Source of the DNA: JAWXUD01 sp044432945
Lineage (GTDB): Bacteria > Cyanobacteriota > Vampirovibrionia > Gastranaerophilales > Gastranaerophilaceae
Reading direction: 5' to 3'
Assembly (NCBI GenBank): GCA_044432945.1
Contig: JAWXUD010000015.1
Location: forward strand, 1-43,124
DNA length: 43,124 bases
The position numbers and the translations under genes are program-made. The notes beneath the pieces were generated by a model. The model saw only the letters and a list, made by a program, of their open reading frames with translations, searched no databases and had not been told where the DNA came from. Positions 1 through 7,696 of the stretch are shown piece after piece. The number at the start of each line of letters is the position of its first letter. Positions within the stretch are counted from its first letter, which is position 1.

Positions 1-1
1 T

Positions 2-187
2 GATGCAAAAACAGGTAAACCATATACTGCTCACACTACAAATGAAGTTCCGTTTGTGATGGTTAATGCTCCTGTTGGTGTTGAATTAAAAGAAACTGGT
101 GCTTTATGTAACATTGCACCAACGATTTTAGAGCTATTCGGTATCGAAAAACCTGAAGAAATGGATTGTGGTTCTTTAATTAAATAA
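2..187 (+). CDS. gpmI: 2,3-bisphosphoglycerate-independent phosphoglycerate mutase, C-terminal fragment
   Basis: Partial gene entering from the left edge; only the last 61 codons are visible. The reading frame gives AHTTNEVPFVMVNAP, then a segment ending CNIAPTILELFGIEKPEEM and a stop. This matches the end of cofactor-independent phosphoglycerate mutase, where the HTTN-VP strand and the APT-L-LLG helix close the alkaline-phosphatase-like domain. The enzyme interconverts 3- and 2-phosphoglycerate in glycolysis and gluconeogenesis in the cytosol. The next gene starts 25 bp downstream on the same strand without a visible terminator, so the two may be cotranscribed. The metal-binding serine and most catalytic residues lie outside the window. 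Confidence 0.88.
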   Translation, partial: DAKTGKPYTAHTTNEVPFVMVNAPVGVELKETGALCNIAPTILELFGIEKPEEMDCGSLIK

Positions 188-212
188 TTAAATAATAAAG
201 ATTGGAAAAAAG

Positions 213-3182
213 ATGAGTGATTATAACTTAGATGTAGAATTTAATTTCAAAAAAAATGATATTGACGAATTGTTTTTTAACCTGTCAGAAAATCCTGATG
301 GTTTTAAAAATAAAGATTTTAGATATACATTAAGTTTGATTTATCAGACTATTGATGATGAGTTTGAGGGTGTATTTTTAAGCCCTCATTTACCTGCAAG
401 AAACACGAATTTTCATATTGTTAATCAGAATAACAAATTTTCATTTTTTATTACACCAACAAATAATTTTCAATATTATTTAAAATCTAAGGGGTCATTA
501 TTCCGTTTCAAATCAGAAGTAATTGGTCAACATGTTGGTTATGGAATGGGTTTTGACTTAATCCTTGATTATTTTGGCGGGTTTGAGAATATAACTAACA
601 CAGAGGCTTTGACTCCAACTTTTATATTTTTGAATAAGATAACTTGTTTCGTCATGAAATTGATTGAAAAATTGTATTTTATCCCGACTGTAAAACAGGG
701 AAATACTACTTTTAGAATTGCTTATGAGCCTGTTATTAATACGCCTCAGGTTTGTCGTGTGATAGATGAATTAGAGAAAAATGTTCCTGAGGAATTGTTT
801 ATTAAAGGTGAAGTGCCGAAAAATTTCGTTAATGATTTTATTTATAATTACATGAATTACGTAATGTATAAATTTTTGTCAATTAAATCTCACAAGTTTA
901 AGGATTTAAAATCGGGTATGTATATGATTAAAGACCTTGAACAACGTTCTTTGATGAAAGGTGTTGATTTAGCCGAAAACATTGCACTTTGGTTTGATGA
1001 ATTGTATTTGGGTAAGTATAATGTAATCCCATATTTCAAAATCGATAAATTAGATGATGAATTTTTTAGGTTAAAAATCCATATTAAAAACCAAAAAACA
1101 GATGAAGATGTTTTATTAGATACAATTTATAGTGAAGAAACAGTTTTTGATGCCAAGTCATCTGATATTGCCCGTATTGTTGAAAAACAGTTAAATTATG
1201 CAAATCGTTACATGCCAGAATTGGAAACTTTGTTTGAAGATGGGAATGATTTGGCACTTGATTTAGATTTAAATCAGGTTTATAAAATAATCACTCAGAC
1301 GGCATATTATTTGCAAAAAGCACAGATTGATGTTGTTTTACCAAAAGAATTGATGAATATCATTATCCCTCGTGCTTCGATTAATGCGAAGGTCAAAGCA
1401 TCTCGTTCAAAAGAATTGGAAGATATTTTTAATAATAATTCATCATCAAAGTTGGCTTTAGATGACATATTAGATTTTTCTTATGAGGTTGCATTAGGTA
1501 ATGAAAAAATTTCGTTGGAAGAGTTTAATGCATTGGTTGCTGAAAAATCAGGATTGATTAAATATAAAAACAAATACATTCTGATTGATAAAGATGAAAG
1601 TAAAAAAGTTTTAGAACAGATAAAAAATTCTAATATGAAGTCGATGACTCGTATGGAGTTAATCCATGCTGCGATGTCTGGTCAGATTAATCAATTTGAT
1701 TTTGATTATGACAAAGCATTTTCAACTGTTATACAAGATTTTAATAAACCTGTTGATGTTGAAGTTTCAGATACTTTCAAAGGAGAACTTCGTCCTTATC
1801 AAAAGAATGGCTTAAAATGGCTTTGGACAAACGTCAATAAAGGTTTTGGGGTTTGTGTAGCTGATGATATGGGTCTAGGTAAAACTATTCAGGTTATTAG
1901 TTTGATTTTAAAATTAAAAGAGGAAAAGACTTTAGACAAACCTGTTTTGGTAGTTTGTCCTACAACTTTGATGGGGAATTGGATAAAAGAATTTCAATTG
2001 TTCGCCCCAAGCATTGATGCGGTAAAATATCATGGGCAAGACCGTCAGCTTGATTTGAAGCACGATGTTATTTTAACGACTTACGCTGTTATGAGAATAG
2101 ATGTTGAGGAATTGAAGAAACACACTTGGGGAATGGTAATTGTCGATGAAGCACAAAACATTAAAAATCCTGATACTGCTCAAACATTATCTATTAAATC
2201 CTTAAAATCACCTATTAAGATTGCTATGACAGGTACTCCTGTTGAAAATAGATTGACAGAGCTGTGGAGTATTTTCGATTTTATAAACCGTGGTTATTTA
2301 GGTTCGTTAAGAGAATTTCAAAAGGGGTATGCAATACCTATTGAACGTTTTAAAGAAAACTCACGTGCAACAAAATTGAAGATGTCTATTTCGCCTTTTG
2401 TATTACGTAGGTTAAAAACTGATAAAAATGTAATCTCAGATCTACCTGAAAAAATGGTGCTTAATGACTATTGTTATTTATCAAAATCTCAAGCTGTTTT
2501 ATATGAAAAAACATTGGCTGAGATGATGGATAAAATCTCTGGATTTACTGGTGTAAACCGTAGAGGGAATATATTCAAATTGATTACGGCACTAAAACAG
2601 ATCTGTAATCACCCTTCGCAGTTCTTGAAAACTCGTGAATATAGCAAAGAATTGTCAGGAAAACTTGAAAAAACAATCGCTCTTGTTCAAAATATTTTAG
2701 ATAATAAAGAGAAAACGTTAATATTTACTCAATATAAAGAGATGGGTGACATTTTGGTCAATTCTATTTTGCAAGAATGTGGCACAGAATCATTATTTTT
2801 CCATGGTTCTTTGAATGTTACACAGCGTGAAGAAATGATAGAAAGATTTCAAAGCGATGATAGCATAAGCGTTATGATTTTATCATTAAAAGCTGGTGGA
2901 ACTGGTTTAAACTTAACAAAAGCGACTAATGTAATCCATTATGACCTGTGGTGGAACCCAGCCGTTGAGGATCAAGCGACAGATAGAACGTATCGTATAG
3001 GTCAGGATAAAAACGTAATGGTACACAGATTGATTACGCTAGGAACTTTTGAAGAAAAAATTGATGAGATGCTAAAATCTAAAAAAGAACTTGCTGATTT
3101 GGCGGTTTATGAAGGTGAAAAAATCATTACTGAATTATCTGATGAAGAGATTTATCAAATATTCTCACTATCTGCTACATAA
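213..3182 (+). CDS. SNF2/RapA-family DNA translocase (helicase-like ATPase)
   Basis: A 989-residue superfamily 2 ATPase. The first ~520 residues are a poorly conserved N-terminal region; the two RecA-like domains follow. Visible motifs are the Walker A-like DDMGLGKT (about residue 551), Walker B DEAQ (about 645), TGTPVEN, and near the C terminus GGTGLNL and the arginine-finger region RTYRIGQ (about 926), a SNF2 hallmark. Such proteins translocate on duplex DNA and remodel protein-DNA complexes, for example recycling RNA polymerase; they do not unwind strands. The exact role cannot be told from sequence, and no methylase, nuclease or other defence partner lies beside it. The gene sits 25 bp after gpmI and is closed by a strong hairpin. 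Confidence 0.9.
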   Translation: MSDYNLDVEFNFKKNDIDELFFNLSENPDGFKNKDFRYTLSLIYQTIDDEFEGVFLSPHLPARNTNFHIVNQNNKFSFFITPTNNFQYYLKSKGSLFRFKSEVIGQHVGYGMGFDLILDYFGGFENITNTEALTPTFIFLNKITCFVMKLIEKLYFIPTVKQGNTTFRIAYEPVINTPQVCRVIDELEKNVPEELFIKGEVPKNFVNDFIYNYMNYVMYKFLSIKSHKFKDLKSGMYMIKDLEQRSLMKGVDLAENIALWFDELYLGKYNVIPYFKIDKLDDEFFRLKIHIKNQKTDEDVLLDTIYSEETVFDAKSSDIARIVEKQLNYANRYMPELETLFEDGNDLALDLDLNQVYKIITQTAYYLQKAQIDVVLPKELMNIIIPRASINAKVKASRSKELEDIFNNNSSSKLALDDILDFSYEVALGNEKISLEEFNALVAEKSGLIKYKNKYILIDKDESKKVLEQIKNSNMKSMTRMELIHAAMSGQINQFDFDYDKAFSTVIQDFNKPVDVEVSDTFKGELRPYQKNGLKWLWTNVNKGFGVCVADDMGLGKTIQVISLILKLKEEKTLDKPVLVVCPTTLMGNWIKEFQLFAPSIDAVKYHGQDRQLDLKHDVILTTYAVMRIDVEELKKHTWGMVIVDEAQNIKNPDTAQTLSIKSLKSPIKIAMTGTPVENRLTELWSIFDFINRGYLGSLREFQKGYAIPIERFKENSRATKLKMSISPFVLRRLKTDKNVISDLPEKMVLNDYCYLSKSQAVLYEKTLAEMMDKISGFTGVNRRGNIFKLITALKQICNHPSQFLKTREYSKELSGKLEKTIALVQNILDNKEKTLIFTQYKEMGDILVNSILQECGTESLFFHGSLNVTQREEMIERFQSDDSISVMILSLKAGGTGLNLTKATNVIHYDLWWNPAVEDQATDRTYRIGQDKNVMVHRLITLGTFEEKIDEMLKSKKELADLAVYEGEKIITELSDEEIYQIFSLSAT

Positions 3183-3206
3183 CTATCTTATAGAAATGTT
3201 AAAAAA

Positions 3207-3233
3207 AATCCCCTTAAAGATAAGGGGATTTTT
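3207..3233 (+). terminator. Bidirectional intrinsic terminator
   Basis: Perfect 10-bp stem AATCCCCTTA / TAAGGGGATT with an AAGA loop. It has a T-run on the right and an A-run (3201-3208) on the left. It can end transcription of the SNF2 gene on the plus strand and of the pseudopilin gene on the minus strand. Confidence 0.85.
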
Positions 3234-3264
3234 GCTTGCAAGATATAAATATTAATGATGATTT

Positions 3265-4416
3265 TTATTTAACACAACGTGCTGTTACGTTAGAATATGA
3301 TTTTAAATTATCTGTATACTGAGTAGTTTTTGTAGCCGAACCATCTGTTATTGCATAGGTACTTCTTAAAGCTTTTGAATAAGCTGTAACATCTCCTGAT
3401 GATTCATTTGACCAATATGAATAAACTTCAACAGATGCACCGTTATATGATATTGATAACTCACTTCCTTTTGTATCATTAAATACTACATTTTCAACCA
3501 TCTCCGTATCTCCAGGAGTATAATCTAAATCATATAAATATTGAATTAAATATGCCCATTCAGACAATGTCGGTAATGATTTGCCAGCTTCTTCACATGC
3601 TTTCAAAGCACCTGCCCAATAGTTAGTAGAACAGCTTGTCCCCATATCATAACTAGTATCACCTGCATATGTCGCACTAGACGTAAAGGCAGTATCCCAA
3701 CTATTTGTACCATCACAAGTGTTTAATGATGAGTATGACGTATCAGATGTGTCCCAACAAGCGTCTAAACCTTCAATATTAATCCCTAATGATGAATTTA
3801 ATGCAACGATATCACTTCCAACCATGTTTTTACCAGAATTGCCGTTAACATCAGCGATAATCGCAATGCACTGCGTTGCTTCACTTCTATTCAATCCGCT
3901 CTCATAAGGGTCAAGCCATTCGCAATCTAGGTCGTAATTGATTATAGCTTTTGTACCATCAGCTAAAACTATTCCAACATTATCACTTGTAAAATCCCTA
4001 TATAAAATGTTAGCTGCAAAATCCTCACCAGTAACTAAATCTTCAACATAGACTTTCTCATCACATGAACTTATCGCAACATCAGGGAAGCAATCTGTCA
4101 TATCACTCAAATCACAAACTTCATTGATTTTTAAATATTTTCCTAATTCATCTACAAATTCGCTAGTTTTTGAATATCCAGTTAGTTTTTCATGAAACCT
4201 CATTTGATTCATCGCTTCATAAAGTCGCTCTTGAAATAACGTCTTTTTAGTATCCAACGCTTTATATTGATAATTACTAACTAAATTCGGTATCGTCATC
4301 GCTGAAACAACGCCTATGATACCTAGTGTGATCAAGACTTCCGCCAGCGTAAACGCTGAATGACGCTTAATTAAAGCCAATAACGCCAATTGGACCATAT
4401 TTCTACTACTTTTCAT
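3265..4416 (-). CDS. Large type IV pilin-like / pseudopilin protein, module 1
   Basis: 383 residues. A short basic leader (MKSSRNMVQLALLALIKRHSA) precedes the class III signal FTLAEVLITLGIIGVV, with Glu five residues after the predicted prepilin peptidase cut, so the product should be exported and processed as a pilin or pseudopilin. The body has regularly spaced cysteines, a shared block around DGTKAI-NYD--CEWLDPYESG and DVNGNSGKN, then a C-terminal part with WAGALKACEEAGKSLPT, YWSNE and a final ARCVK. It is paralogous to the proteins at 15067-16128 and 19284-20381. AGGAGGGTA precedes ATG 4416. It is divergent from a small XRE regulator. At nearly 400 residues it is far longer than a usual pseudopilin, and the C-terminal half looks like an adhesive or lectin-like domain. 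Function is inferred. Confidence 0.85.
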   Translation of the reverse strand: MKSSRNMVQLALLALIKRHSAFTLAEVLITLGIIGVVSAMTIPNLVSNYQYKALDTKKTLFQERLYEAMNQMRFHEKLTGYSKTSEFVDELGKYLKINEVCDLSDMTDCFPDVAISSCDEKVYVEDLVTGEDFAANILYRDFTSDNVGIVLADGTKAIINYDLDCEWLDPYESGLNRSEATQCIAIIADVNGNSGKNMVGSDIVALNSSLGINIEGLDACWDTSDTSYSSLNTCDGTNSWDTAFTSSATYAGDTSYDMGTSCSTNYWAGALKACEEAGKSLPTLSEWAYLIQYLYDLDYTPGDTEMVENVVFNDTKGSELSISYNGASVEVYSYWSNESSGDVTAYSKALRSTYAITDGSATKTTQYTDNLKSYSNVTARCVK

Positions 4417-4434
4417 TACAAATACCCTCCTATA

Positions 4435-4496
4435 TGCAACTTTTCATGACAAAAATACCACTCATGTGCAACATTGTCAAGCCGAAAGTTGCAACT
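4435..4496. promoter_or_regulatory. Repeated TGCAAC elements, candidate operator of the XRE regulator
   Basis: TGCAAC occurs three times in the same orientation between the divergent genes: 4435-4440, 4467-4472 and 4490-4495. The last is the core of a perfect 10-bp palindrome AGTTGCAACT (4487-4496) just upstream of the -35 box. The copies bracket and overlap the pilin promoter, as expected for a local repressor. Binding is inferred, not shown. Confidence 0.4.
4452..4480 (-). promoter_or_regulatory. Promoter of pseudopilin module 1
   Basis: On the minus strand, TTGACA (4475-4480), a 17-bp spacer and TATTTT (4452-4457) face the pseudopilin gene. A TGCAAC element lies inside the spacer. Confidence 0.65.
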
Positions 4497-4549
4497 AGTA
4501 TGTTTGTATTGCTATAAATATTATTCATACTGGTTAAAAGGAGATTTTA

Positions 4550-4882
4550 ATGATAGAAGTATATGACCCAAAAACAATTGGATTAATAGTAAAAAAACAT
4601 CGAAAATTAAATAAATTTACCCAATTTATGCTTGCTGAATTAATCGACCTTAACGAAAAACAAATTACAAAAATCGAACTTGGAATGAATTATCCGAGCT
4701 TACCAACATTTTTAAAAATTATTAATATACTTAAAATAGATATTAACGAATTTTTTCAAGAAGACGCAATTCTTGAAAAACCAACACTAACCAAAATTAA
4801 AAAAAACCTTAACTCGTTTAACGACAAGGATTTATCGCTTTATTTAGATTTAATGAATACTATAAAAAAATATAAAAATTAG
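4550..4882 (+). CDS. XRE-family helix-turn-helix regulator, module 1
   Basis: 110 residues. Residues ~9-65 form a Cro/CI-type HTH: IGLIVKKHRKLNKFTQFMLAELIDLNEKQITKIELGMNYPSLPTFLKI has the usual five-helix pattern with a recognition helix around LNEKQITKIE. The ~40-residue tail (EKPTLTKIKKNLNSFND...) has no recognised domain and may mediate dimerisation. AAAAGGAG precedes ATG 4550. It is divergent from the pseudopilin gene across a 133-bp region with repeated TGCAAC elements, so it most likely controls that gene and itself. Its stop lies 9 bp from that of the convergent folE2. Confidence 0.85.
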   Translation: MIEVYDPKTIGLIVKKHRKLNKFTQFMLAELIDLNEKQITKIELGMNYPSLPTFLKIINILKIDINEFFQEDAILEKPTLTKIKKNLNSFNDKDLSLYLDLMNTIKKYKN

Positions 4883-4891
4883 TCAGAAGTT

Positions 4892-5671
4892 TTACTTAAT
4901 TTCTTTTTGATAAGCCCAAGCACTATGATCATGAATGCTTTCTAATGCTTCACATTCAACTTCAAATTCTTTAACAGTTTTGTGTGACCTTAATTTTACA
5001 ACAACATCACGAAGAACATCTTCAACAAACTTAGGATTTTGGTATGCACGCTCTGTCACATATTTTTCATCTTTTCGCTTCAATAATGGATAAACAGGAC
5101 AAGATGCACACTGCTCAATTAATTCGACCAAATCTTCAAGCCACACATGTTCATCTTCATTATAAGAAATTTTCACACTAATTAATGCTCTTTGATTGTG
5201 TGCGCCATATTCTGAAATCTCTTTAGAGCAAGGACAAAGCGTTGTTACTGGAACTAATACACCTAAAATGAATTTGTAATCACCATCTATTATGCGTCCT
5301 TCAAAACTACATTCATAACTCATCTTTGAAGTTAATTCAGAAACTGGAGCTTTTTTATCAATAAAATACTTAAACTTAAATTCCAATTCGCCAGACTTTG
5401 CTTCCAAATTCTCAATAATTTTTTCCAAACAACCTTTAATATCAATCCCTAAAAGATTTTTATTTTGCCATTCAGAAAGCACCTCCACAAAACGGCTCAT
5501 ATGAGTCCCTTTATAATGTCTTGGCAATGAAACATTGACCCTCGCATTTGCACACTCAACCTGATTTGCATTATTCTTACGCTGAATAATTAATGGCAAA
5601 TCTATGTTTTTGATACCCACTTTTTGGATATCAACACCACGTTCATCTTTTAAATTTTGTATGTCTTTCAT
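4892..5671 (-). CDS. folE2: GTP cyclohydrolase FolE2 (type IB)
   Basis: 259 residues, the usual length for the FolE2/COG1469 family. The family blocks LPRHYKGTHMSRFVEVL and LCPCSKEISEYGAHNQRA are present. The cysteine of the CPCSKEIS motif (Cys146 here) corresponds to the family's active-site metal ligand. The enzyme converts GTP to 7,8-dihydroneopterin triphosphate, the first step of folate and of queuosine synthesis; queA for the queuosine pathway lies 11 kb away. AAGGAAG sits just upstream of ATG 5671. Type IB enzymes can use metals other than zinc, known from the family rather than seen here. Confidence 0.93.
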   Translation of the reverse strand: MKDIQNLKDERGVDIQKVGIKNIDLPLIIQRKNNANQVECANARVNVSLPRHYKGTHMSRFVEVLSEWQNKNLLGIDIKGCLEKIIENLEAKSGELEFKFKYFIDKKAPVSELTSKMSYECSFEGRIIDGDYKFILGVLVPVTTLCPCSKEISEYGAHNQRALISVKISYNEDEHVWLEDLVELIEQCASCPVYPLLKRKDEKYVTERAYQNPKFVEDVLRDVVVKLRSHKTVKEFEVECEALESIHDHSAWAYQKEIK

Positions 5672-5775
5672 AGCTTCCTTAACATAAGTTTACATTTCAA
5701 TAGTTTTTTAGCAATTTTTTTTAAGTTGAATACTTTATATAAATATAAAGCTCTCTCTTCTTATTTAAACGGATA

Positions 5776-5804
5776 GGCCTTGGACAAACAAGGTCTTTTT
5801 TTTT
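5776..5804 (+). terminator. Orphan plus-strand intrinsic terminator
   Basis: Stem GGCCTTG / CAAGGTC (one G-T pair) with a 6-nt loop, followed by nine T on the plus strand (5796-5804). Both flanking genes are on the minus strand, so it does not end either of them. It may mark the 3' end of a short plus-strand RNA from the ~100 bp upstream, which contains a CTCTCTCTTCTT tract. Confidence 0.55.
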
Positions 5805-5809
5805 GCCAA

Positions 5810-6286
5810 TTATTTAGAAGAACTATCTTTCGCTACTACGCTATCTAACATTTCTCTTATACGAGAATATCTATCTAATTCCTTACGCAACAAACCTAAA
5901 TCGCCATAAGTTCCTTGTGCAATATGTACTTTGTTATCGTATTTTGGATCTAAAATATATAATGTCGGATAACCAGAAATTTGATTTTCACCAATCAATG
6001 CTTTATTTGATTGCTCATCAACATTAACCATTACAAAAGCATATTTATCTTTATACATCAAATTCAAAATATTAAACTTCGGCATAAATTTCAAACAATA
6101 TCCGCACCAATCAGCATAAAATAAAGCCAATATCGGCTTTTCAGTTTTCACTGCCTTGGTATAAGTCGTACCTATATCATAATCAGATGGGTGTTTTTTA
6201 TTAAACGCACTCGCCATACAAACATCTGTCGATGAAACAAAAAGTGTCATCACAGCCAAAGTCAAAATAATTTTTTTCAATTTCAT
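5810..6286 (-). CDS. Secreted thioredoxin-like protein
   Basis: 158 residues from the ATG at 6286, which has GGAGG five bases upstream; an in-frame TTG four codons earlier lies before that ribosome site and is unlikely to be the start. Residues ~1-26 form a signal peptide (LKKIILTLAVMTLFVSS...CMASA). The thioredoxin fold follows, with the redox motif ADWCGYC and the cis-proline region GYPTLYILD. This suggests a periplasmic or membrane-associated disulfide oxidoreductase of the TlpA/thioredoxin-7 type. Partner proteins are not evident; it stands as a single gene between folE2 and the sigma-factor leader. The cysteine-rich pilins in the window could be clients, but that is inference. Confidence 0.85.
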   Translation of the reverse strand: MKLKKIILTLAVMTLFVSSTDVCMASAFNKKHPSDYDIGTTYTKAVKTEKPILALFYADWCGYCLKFMPKFNILNLMYKDKYAFVMVNVDEQSNKALIGENQISGYPTLYILDPKYDNKVHIAQGTYGDLGLLRKELDRYSRIREMLDSVVAKDSSSK

Positions 6287-6483
6287 AATATCCTCCAATT
6301 CCAGTAACTTAACACAAAAATGTTATTAAAAAAACAATACTTTACAAATGTTTACTTAATATATCGCAACAATGTGTTACGAATTCATGAAACTTGGGTA
6401 TATATATAATATATACTATTTTATATTTGTATATACAACATGTGTAACTTACCCCTCGTTAATTTATTTTATAAAACCATAAA

Positions 6484-6507
6484 TAAAAACCTGCTTGACA
6501 AGCAGGT
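6484..6507 (-). terminator. Perfect hairpin acting as a minus-strand terminator
   Basis: Inverted repeat ACCTGCTTG (6489-6497), one-base centre, CAAGCAGGT (6499-6507). On the plus strand no T-run follows, but on the minus strand it is followed by TTTTTATTTAT, the form of an intrinsic terminator. No annotated minus-strand gene lies upstream of it, so it may end an antisense RNA running through the 9-bp repeats. It could instead be a structural element of the sigma-factor leader. Confidence 0.55.
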
Positions 6508-6517
6508 CAGATAAATT

Positions 6518-6598
6518 ATGGCAACCAACAATTTACCCAATTTACCCAGTTTGTCCTGTTTACCCCGTTTATCCCGTTTATCCACACAGACGTGCTGA
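6518..6598 (+). CDS. Possible 26-residue leader peptide over the 9-bp repeats
   Basis: Small open frame ATG 6518 to TGA 6598 encoding a repeating NLP-NLP-SLS-CLP-RLS-RLS tripeptide pattern, ending 36 bp before the sigma-factor ATG. No good ribosome-binding site precedes it; the nearest purine tract is 11 nt away inside the hairpin. The repeats by themselves would keep the frame open, so coding is doubtful. If translated, it would be a leader peptide of the sigma gene. Confidence 0.2.
   Translation: MATNNLPNLPSLSCLPRLSRLSTQTC
6530..6583. repeat. Six tandem 9-bp repeats
   Basis: Six contiguous 9-mers: AATTTACCC twice, AGTTTGTCC, TGTTTACCC, CGTTTATCC twice. The consensus is NNTTTAYCC. The period divides by three, so several frames stay open. 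On the minus strand the units give six G-tracts of 2-4 G spaced by 6 nt, which could form a G-quadruplex. The last unit runs into TTATCCACA (6578-6586), a perfect DnaA-box consensus. Confidence 0.8.
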
Positions 6599-6634
6599 AA
6601 TATAAGAGTAGTTTTAATAGAAGGAGTTTAAATT

Positions 6635-7552
6635 ATGAGAGATGCTTTAGAGCAAACAATTCAAAAATCAAATGATTTTTCCAACCCCGCAAAAAATGAA
6701 GTAATCCCTTCAAATGGTAGTGATAGTGCTTTAACCAATTACATTAACGAAATTTCTGATTACAAAAGTTTGGCTATCAGAGAAGAAAGAGTCATTGCTA
6801 GAAAAGCAAAAAATGGCGATATGAAAGCCAGAGAAAAACTTATTCAAGCAAATTTAAAACTTGTTGTAACCATTGCAAAAAAAGCAATTCACAACTCACG
6901 TATCCCTATGCTTGATTTAATACAAGAAGGTAATTTGGGCTTAATGGTTGCTGCTGAAAAATTCAATTATAAATTAGGATATCGATTTGCAACTTATGCC
7001 AGCTGGTGGATTAAGCAAGCTATGTTTAAGGCGATTTCCGAACAATCACACTGCATGAAAGTGCCTGTATACATTCAAGAAACGCTTTCAAAATTTTCTA
7101 AAATAAAACGTGAAATGGAATTTGAGAAAAATGAAACTGTTAAAGCAAAAGAAGTTGCTGAAAAAATGAATATTGCACCTGATAAAATCGATTTATTCTT
7201 ATCAGCATTCACAAAAAGTATTTCGATTGAAAGTGGCTTAGAAGGCAGCAATGGCAAAGATATGTTTATATCAGATATTATTGAAGACAAAAACGCATCA
7301 GCGACAGAAAGTGTCGAATTTGATTATTTAAGAAACGACATCAAAATGGTTGTATCGACATTAAAAGAGCGTGAGCAAGAGGTTGTAAATATGCGTTATG
7401 GACTAAGTGATGGCAACAAATACACGCTTGAAGAAATCGGTAATATTTATGGAGTTACAAAAGAATGCATTAGACAAACAGAATTGAGAGCGTTGAAAAA
7501 AATGCGTTTTTCTGTGATGGCACAAGATGTATTAGCTAGTTATGTGTATTAA
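6635..7552 (+). CDS. RNA polymerase sigma factor, sigma-70 family (group 2-like)
   Basis: 305 residues, similar in length to cyanobacterial group 2 sigma factors and lacking the large N-terminal region of a housekeeping SigA. Region 1.2 is near SALTNYINEIS (~31-41). Region 2 covers ~65-140, with DLIQEGNLGLMVAAEKFNY and the -10 recognition segment RFATYASWWIKQAM. Region 3 follows, and region 4 holds the HTH TLEEIGNIYGVTKECIRQTE near residue 270. Two recognition segments deviate from the usual primary-sigma sequence: SHCMKVPVYIQE in place of ARTIRIPVHM-E, and VTKECIRQTELRALKKMR in place of VTRERIRQIEAKALRKLR. It is therefore probably an alternative factor. AGAAGGAG precedes ATG. It sits alone behind a 348-bp structured leader. 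Confidence 0.85.
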   Translation: MRDALEQTIQKSNDFSNPAKNEVIPSNGSDSALTNYINEISDYKSLAIREERVIARKAKNGDMKAREKLIQANLKLVVTIAKKAIHNSRIPMLDLIQEGNLGLMVAAEKFNYKLGYRFATYASWWIKQAMFKAISEQSHCMKVPVYIQETLSKFSKIKREMEFEKNETVKAKEVAEKMNIAPDKIDLFLSAFTKSISIESGLEGSNGKDMFISDIIEDKNASATESVEFDYLRNDIKMVVSTLKEREQEVVNMRYGLSDGNKYTLEEIGNIYGVTKECIRQTELRALKKMRFSVMAQDVLASYVY

Positions 7553-7604
7553 AAATTGAAGGTAGAGTTTTAATTCCTCGTTATTTATTTAAAAAAAGAG
7601 TTTT

Positions 7605-7640
7605 AAATAGTCATTTCAAATAAGAAATGGCTATTTTATT
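7605..7640 (+). terminator. Intrinsic terminator of the sigma-factor gene
   Basis: Stem AAATAGTCATTTC / GAAATGGCTATTT (one G-T pair) with a 6-nt loop, followed by a T-rich tail TTTTATTTT. Confidence 0.75.
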
Positions 7641-7662
7641 TTAGAATTCATATAAATAGATG

Positions 7663-7690
7663 TTTACAACGTTGAAAAAATTATTATAAT
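7663..7690 (+). promoter_or_regulatory. Promoter giving a probable leaderless mRNA
   Basis: TTTACA (7663-7668), a 16-bp spacer, TATAAT (7685-7690). Only six bases (AAAGAT) separate the -10 box from the ATG at 7697, so transcription should begin at or next to the start codon. No Shine-Dalgarno sequence is present. Confidence 0.65.
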
Positions 7691-7696
7691 AAAGAT

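Larger units (their letters stand above)
6287..6634. other. 348-bp intergenic region upstream of the sigma factor
   Basis: Contains a very AT-rich stretch (about 6399-6445, alternating TA runs including a TATAAT at 6405-6410), a perfect hairpin (6489-6507), six 9-bp repeats (6530-6583) immediately followed by a DnaA-box-like TTATCCACA, and the sigma-factor ribosome site AGAAGGAG (6620-6627). No large gene fits on either strand. Confidence 0.7.

Noticed and set aside
213..3182. Defence-island helicase
   Set aside because: The SNF2 protein has no nuclease, methylase or other defence neighbour; its flanks are gpmI and a pilin module.
5684..5700. 17-bp identity TTAACATAAGTTTACAT between the folE2 leader and the pckA promoter (minus strand, 35582-35598)
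   Set aside because: Orientation relative to the genes and position differ, and in AT-rich DNA about one such match is expected by chance in a window of this size.
6299..6634. Chromosome origin (perfect DnaA box TTATCCACA at 6578-6586, AT-rich tract, tandem 9-mers)
   Set aside because: Only one full DnaA box is present, the repeats lack the ACA end of the box, and no dnaA, dnaN or gidA lies nearby. A second box at 13440-13448 shows that single matches occur by chance in DNA of this composition.
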